A stretch of 64,000 nt of DNA, taken from NCBI GenBank assembly GCA_016704425.1, contig JADJAC010000002.1, positions 310,001 through 374,000 on the forward strand, given 5' to 3'. The notes below the pieces were generated by a model, which was given only the letters and a program-made list of their open reading frames with translations, did not search any database and was not told the origin of the DNA. A program made the position numbers and the translations under genes. This document shows, piece by piece, positions 60,792 through 64,000 of this stretch (positions are counted from its first letter, which is position 1; every line of letters begins with the position of its first letter). The DNA is from Sphingomonadales bacterium. GTDB taxonomy: Bacteria; Pseudomonadota; Alphaproteobacteria; Sphingomonadales; Sphingomonadaceae.

Positions 60792-61610
60792 CTAGAGCGC
60801 CCCTGCACGCACGAGCAACCGCTCCGCCATCTCGACATGCATTGTCTCGATCATGCGATCCCGAAACCGCTCTGCTCCGCCGGAAGCCGCAGCGATCAGT
60901 GCGCGCGCATCCTCAATTTCTGAGGCGCTTGGGGAAAAGCTGCGATTGGCAATGTCGATCTGGTTCGGGTGAATCAATGTCTTGCCGTCAAAACCCAGCG
61001 ACCGGCCATGCGCGCAGTGCGCTGCGAGTGCGTCCGGATCAGCAAGATCATTGAACACGCCATCGAGCGCCCAGATAGCGGAGGCACGCGCCGCCAGCAC
61101 GATAAGCTGGAGCGAAAGGCTCATGCCGTCCCGATTGCCGGCGTCCGGCAGATGCAACGTGTTGGCAAGATCGTTGGTCCCAGCAATGAGTCCGACTACA
61201 CCATTGGCAGCGCCAATTTCTGGCGCACGAAGCACACCCAGCGGCGTTTCAATCATCGCCAGCAACGGCTTCCCGACACGCGCCGCAATTGCAGCAGCAG
61301 CATTGGCGTCTTCAACCTTCGGCACAACGAAAAGGTCGCTGGCAGATGAAGAGATGGCTGCCACGTCTTCGTCATGCCAGGGCATTTCAGAGCCGTTGAT
61401 ACGGATCGCTGTCAATTTCCCCGGGAAGCCGGCACTGACTGCCTCAAAGGCAGCCTTGCGTGCAGCATCCTTGTCCTCCGGCTTTACGGCATCTTCAAGA
61501 TCGAGAATGACAAGGTCTTCGGCCAGTCCCCGCGCCTTTTCAATCGCCCGCGCATTTGAAGCAGGCAAATAGAGCGCGGAACGCGGCGGCAGGAAATCGG
61601 AAGGGTTCAT
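60792..61610 (-). CDS. HpcH/HpaI-family CoA-ester lyase (CitE-like)
   Basis: A 272-residue lyase. The start at 61610 gives PPRSALYLPASNARAIEKAR, the first family motif, then ILDLEDAV with the metal-binding acids, and LLAMIETPLGVLRAPEIG. The absence of citD and citF genes nearby argues against a citrate lyase complex. It is more likely a free CoA-ester lyase acting on malyl-, citramalyl- or similar CoA thioesters. The substrate cannot be told from sequence. Confidence 0.88.
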   Translation of the reverse strand: MNPSDFLPPRSALYLPASNARAIEKARGLAEDLVILDLEDAVKPEDKDAARKAAFEAVSAGFPGKLTAIRINGSEMPWHDEDVAAISSSASDLFVVPKVEDANAAAAIAARVGKPLLAMIETPLGVLRAPEIGAANGVVGLIAGTNDLANTLHLPDAGNRDGMSLSLQLIVLAARASAIWALDGVFNDLADPDALAAHCAHGRSLGFDGKTLIHPNQIDIANRSFSPSASEIEDARALIAAASGGAERFRDRMIETMHVEMAERLLVRAGAL

Positions 61611-61677
61611 CCGATTATGCTTGGCGCATCGCACGGCAGACGGCAATATCCTCCACAATTACCGAGGAGGGAAATTC

Positions 61678-62589
61678 ATGGGCGTCTTTGTTCTGGTCGT
61701 GATGGTTCTGGCCATCCTGTTTCTGTTCATGGGCGTCACAGTCGTCCGACAGGGTTACGTTTACACCGTCGAGCGGTTCGGACGTTTCACGCACACGGCG
61801 CCGCCGGGCTTCAACTTCATCATGCCCTTCATCGATCGTGTTGGGCGCAAGGTCAACATGATGGAGCAGGTGCTGGATATTCCTGGCCAGGAGATCATCA
61901 CCAAGGACAACGCAATGGTCGCGGTGGATGGCGTTGTCTTCTTCCAGGTGCTCGATGCACCGAAGGCCGCCTATGAGGTCTCCGACCTTTATGTTGCAAT
62001 CATGCAGCTGATGACGACCAATCTGCGCACGGTGATGGGCGGCCTCGATCTTGATGAGACGCTTTCCAAGCGCGACCAGATCAATGCCCAACTGCTTTCC
62101 GTGGTCGATTTGGCAACCGAGGCCTGGGGTGTGAAGGTCACGCGTGTCGAACTGAAGGACATTCGTCCGCCTGCAGACATTGTGAACGCCATGACGAGGC
62201 AGATGAAAGCAGAGCGAGAGAAGCGCGCGACCATTCTTGAGTCCGAAGCAGCACGGCAGAACGAGATCAACCGCGCAGAAGGCTTGAAGCAAGCGCAGAT
62301 CCTCGAGGCCGAAGGGCGTAAAGCTTCGGTCTTTCTCGATGCAGAAGCGCGCGAACGCTCAGCGGCTGCAGAAGCCAAGGCGACGCAGCTTGTGTCCGAC
62401 GCCATTGCAGGCGGCAACACCAAGGCGATCAACTATTTCGTCGCGCAGAAATATGTCGAGGCGATCAGCCAGTTTGCAACTTCGCCGAATGCAAAGACGA
62501 TTCTTTTCCCCGTCGAGGCGACCGCTTTGATTGGCACATTGGGCGGGATTGGCGAGCTCGCAAAGGACGCTTTGGGCAAGGACACCTGA
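61678..62589 (+). CDS. SPFH/band 7 membrane protein (QmcA-like)
   Basis: A 303-residue membrane-anchored scaffold. The ATG at 61678 has a GAGGAGG site upstream. One N-terminal hydrophobic helix (VLVVMVLAILFLFMGVTVV) is followed by an SPFH domain (YTVERFGRFTHTAPPGFNFI, TKDNAMVAVDGVVFFQVLDA) and a coiled coil (ILESEAARQNEINRAEGLKQ). Such proteins assemble into large oligomers and organise membrane microdomains. It is paired with the NfeD gene 15 bp downstream. Confidence 0.94.
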   Translation: MGVFVLVVMVLAILFLFMGVTVVRQGYVYTVERFGRFTHTAPPGFNFIMPFIDRVGRKVNMMEQVLDIPGQEIITKDNAMVAVDGVVFFQVLDAPKAAYEVSDLYVAIMQLMTTNLRTVMGGLDLDETLSKRDQINAQLLSVVDLATEAWGVKVTRVELKDIRPPADIVNAMTRQMKAEREKRATILESEAARQNEINRAEGLKQAQILEAEGRKASVFLDAEARERSAAAEAKATQLVSDAIAGGNTKAINYFVAQKYVEAISQFATSPNAKTILFPVEATALIGTLGGIGELAKDALGKDT

Positions 62590-62604
62590 TCGGGGGCGAA
62601 TGAA

Positions 62605-63051
62605 ATGATGGACTGGATCAACGGATGGGATGCGGACTGGTTCTGGCTGGTCGCGGGTGTGGTTCTGGCAATCGCGGAGATCCTCGTACCGGGATTCTTC
62701 ATGATCTGGCTCGCTGCAGCCGCGATTGCGACCGGCTTGATCGCCATGCTCCTGCCGATTGCGATGCCGTTGCAGATACTGCTCTTCGCTGTATTGGCGG
62801 TCGCTGCCGTCTATGCTGGCCGCCGCTGGTTCGCACTTAACCCCATCGAATCGAGCGATCCAAAGCTCAATGATCGGGGCGCACGTCTTGTGGGCGAAAC
62901 CGTGACAGTCGTCGAAGCAATCAGCAATGGCAGGGGCCGCGTCAAGGTCGGCGACGGGGTCTGGATCGCAAAAGGACCAGACGCGGCCGTAGGTGCCAAC
63001 GTCCGCGTGACAGGCAGCGACGGGTCGACTTTGCTTGTAGAGGACGCCTGA
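62605..63051 (+). CDS. NfeD-family membrane protein
   Basis: A 148-residue protein with two to three hydrophobic helices (WLVAGVVLAIAEILVPGFFM, LAAAAIATGLIAMLL, ILLFAVLAVAAVYAG) and a C-terminal OB-fold-like segment (LVGETVTVVEAISNGRGRVK, VGDGVWIAKG). NfeD and SPFH proteins act together in membrane organisation, and the short gap to the SPFH gene fits a shared operon. Confidence 0.92.
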   Translation: MMDWINGWDADWFWLVAGVVLAIAEILVPGFFMIWLAAAAIATGLIAMLLPIAMPLQILLFAVLAVAAVYAGRRWFALNPIESSDPKLNDRGARLVGETVTVVEAISNGRGRVKVGDGVWIAKGPDAAVGANVRVTGSDGSTLLVEDA

Positions 63052-63107
63052 TTGCCCTGGTTCAGGTGGCGTTTGACCTCATCCGGGGCGCCAACTATGC
63101 CCTGTTG

Positions 63108-64000
63108 ATGCGCACATACATCCTGGCCTTTTTGGCCTTCACCTTCATGGCATCCGCTTCCGGTGCGCAGACCTACGACCGGACCGCGCCCTTGCCACCT
63201 GTGCAGCCATGGCACGGCGCGAGCGAGCGCCTTATCGCAAAAGCCGGCGATCCGTTCATCACACCGATCGAGGCAACCGGATTTGCTGAAACGCCAAACT
63301 ATGCACAGACGCGCGCCTGGCTTGAAAAGCTCGTCGCGGCATCTCCCCTGCTTACACTGGAAGTGTTTGGCCATACAGCGCAGGGCCGCGAACTTTATGC
63401 GATCAGGGCGAGAAAGCCCGGTAAACCCAACAAACCGATATTATTTGCGCAAGCTGGCATTCATTCCGGAGAAATAGACGGAAAAGACGTCGGCATGATG
63501 TTCCTGCGCGACATCGCGCTGCGCGGGAAGGATCATCTTCTGGATCGGGCAGAACTTGTTTTCATCCCGATCTTCAATGCTGACGGACATGAGCGCTCGT
63601 CTGCCACCAATCGTCCGAACCAGCGCGGCCCTTCCAATCAAGGCTGGCGCACCACAGCACAAAATCTCAACCTCAATCGGGATTGGCTCAAGGCAGACAC
63701 GCCCGAAATGCGTGCCATGCGGACCTATATCAATCGCCTGAATCCCGCATTGATTCTCGATCTGCACGTTTCCGACGGGATCGATCATCAATATGACATC
63801 ACCTTCACTTTCCCCGGTTGGGCAGGCTCGCCCAGCCATTCACCTGCAATCGGCGCATGGCTCGACACGTTCTACCGTCCTGCGATTACGAAGGCTCTCG
63901 GCAAGGCTGGCCATATCCCTGGTCTCTATGTGGAGGCCATCGACCCCCACAAACTTGCGAAGGGCGCTTTGCTCAGCCCGGATACGCCCCGTTATTCGAC
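63108..64000 (+). CDS. M14-family zinc carboxypeptidase, 3' part outside window
   Basis: The visible 297 residues begin at an ATG at 63108 with a signal peptide (YILAFLAFTFMASASGAQ). The M14 zinc ligands are visible: HSGE (IHSGEIDGKD) provides His and Glu, and a later His lies in DLHVSDGIDHQYD. Substrate-side residues fit the NLNLNRDWLK segment. These enzymes remove C-terminal residues from peptides or act on cell-wall peptides. The gene runs off the end of the window, so the catalytic Glu near the C-terminus cannot be checked. Confidence 0.9.
   Translation, partial: MRTYILAFLAFTFMASASGAQTYDRTAPLPPVQPWHGASERLIAKAGDPFITPIEATGFAETPNYAQTRAWLEKLVAASPLLTLEVFGHTAQGRELYAIRARKPGKPNKPILFAQAGIHSGEIDGKDVGMMFLRDIALRGKDHLLDRAELVFIPIFNADGHERSSATNRPNQRGPSNQGWRTTAQNLNLNRDWLKADTPEMRAMRTYINRLNPALILDLHVSDGIDHQYDITFTFPGWAGSPSHSPAIGAWLDTFYRPAITKALGKAGHIPGLYVEAIDPHKLAKGALLSPDTPRYS

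Noticed and set aside
1..64000. CRISPR arrays, rRNA genes and insertion sequences with terminal inverted repeats.
   Set aside because: No regularly spaced repeats, rRNA sequence or transposase motif (DDE, IS-type) was seen on either strand by eye.

Overview
The window looks like chromosomal DNA of a sphingomonad (Alphaproteobacteria, Sphingomonadales). The evidence is moderately high G+C, a clustered Entner-Doudoroff operon (zwf-edd-glk-eda), the lptD-surA-pdxA-rsmA cluster, PEPxxWA-type sorting signals, Flp-type pilins, a FecI/FecR-controlled TonB receptor and alphaproteobacterial marker families (DUF1178, DUF465, DUF2189). No rRNA genes and no CRISPR array were seen.

Layout. 1-715: C-terminal end of a TpsB/ShlB outer-membrane transporter. 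730-10023: a complete integrative element in a tRNA-Arg(CCT) gene, bounded by a perfect 56-bp direct repeat. It carries a tyrosine integrase, an AlpA-like regulator, a CHC2/Toprim primase, a DUF3987 ATPase, a DUF2280 terminase-small-subunit-like protein, an XRE regulator, two exported cargo proteins and a broken SRAP peptidase gene. It has no capsid, tail or conjugation genes and resembles a phage satellite. 10079-13589: small housekeeping genes (nitrilase-family hydrolase, glutaredoxin, ComF, methyltransferase, MutT). 13675-14473: three Flp pilin genes. 14560-28000: core genes (M48 protease, accA, xerD, aroK-aroB, CPA2 antiporter, Fe-S scaffold, cvpA, radA, DUF2189, DUF465, nitroreductase).

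28146-35385 (minus strand): ECF sigma factor, FecR anti-sigma factor, TonB-dependent receptor and a large autotransporter, arranged as one surface-uptake unit. 35633-39548: an accessory patch with a lipoprotein, a truncated and a full copy of a solitary zinc-ribbon-like family, remnants of a RelE-type toxin and a PEP-CTERM protein, and an A+T-rich protein with two TonB-C-like domains. 39600-44447: a second integrative element at tRNA-Ser(GGA), with a P4-type integrase, an unknown AT-hook-like protein, AlpA, a Prim-Pol/SF3 helicase primase and GTAACC repeats next to the primase stop that could be a replication origin.

44612-64000: core genome again. It holds a periplasmic cyclophilin; zwf-edd-glk-eda (glucose to pyruvate plus glyceraldehyde-3-phosphate); pepA; lptD-surA-pdxA-rsmA (outer-membrane biogenesis, vitamin B6, ribosome maturation); a TPR protein; an RsmB-type rRNA methyltransferase; guaB; a CitE-like lyase; an SPFH/NfeD membrane pair; and a zinc carboxypeptidase cut off by the window end.

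Genes are tightly packed. ATGA/GTGA start-stop overlaps are common and three tail-to-tail gene pairs overlap by 29 to 64 bp. All functions are inferred from motifs and family recognition by eye; no database search was run.
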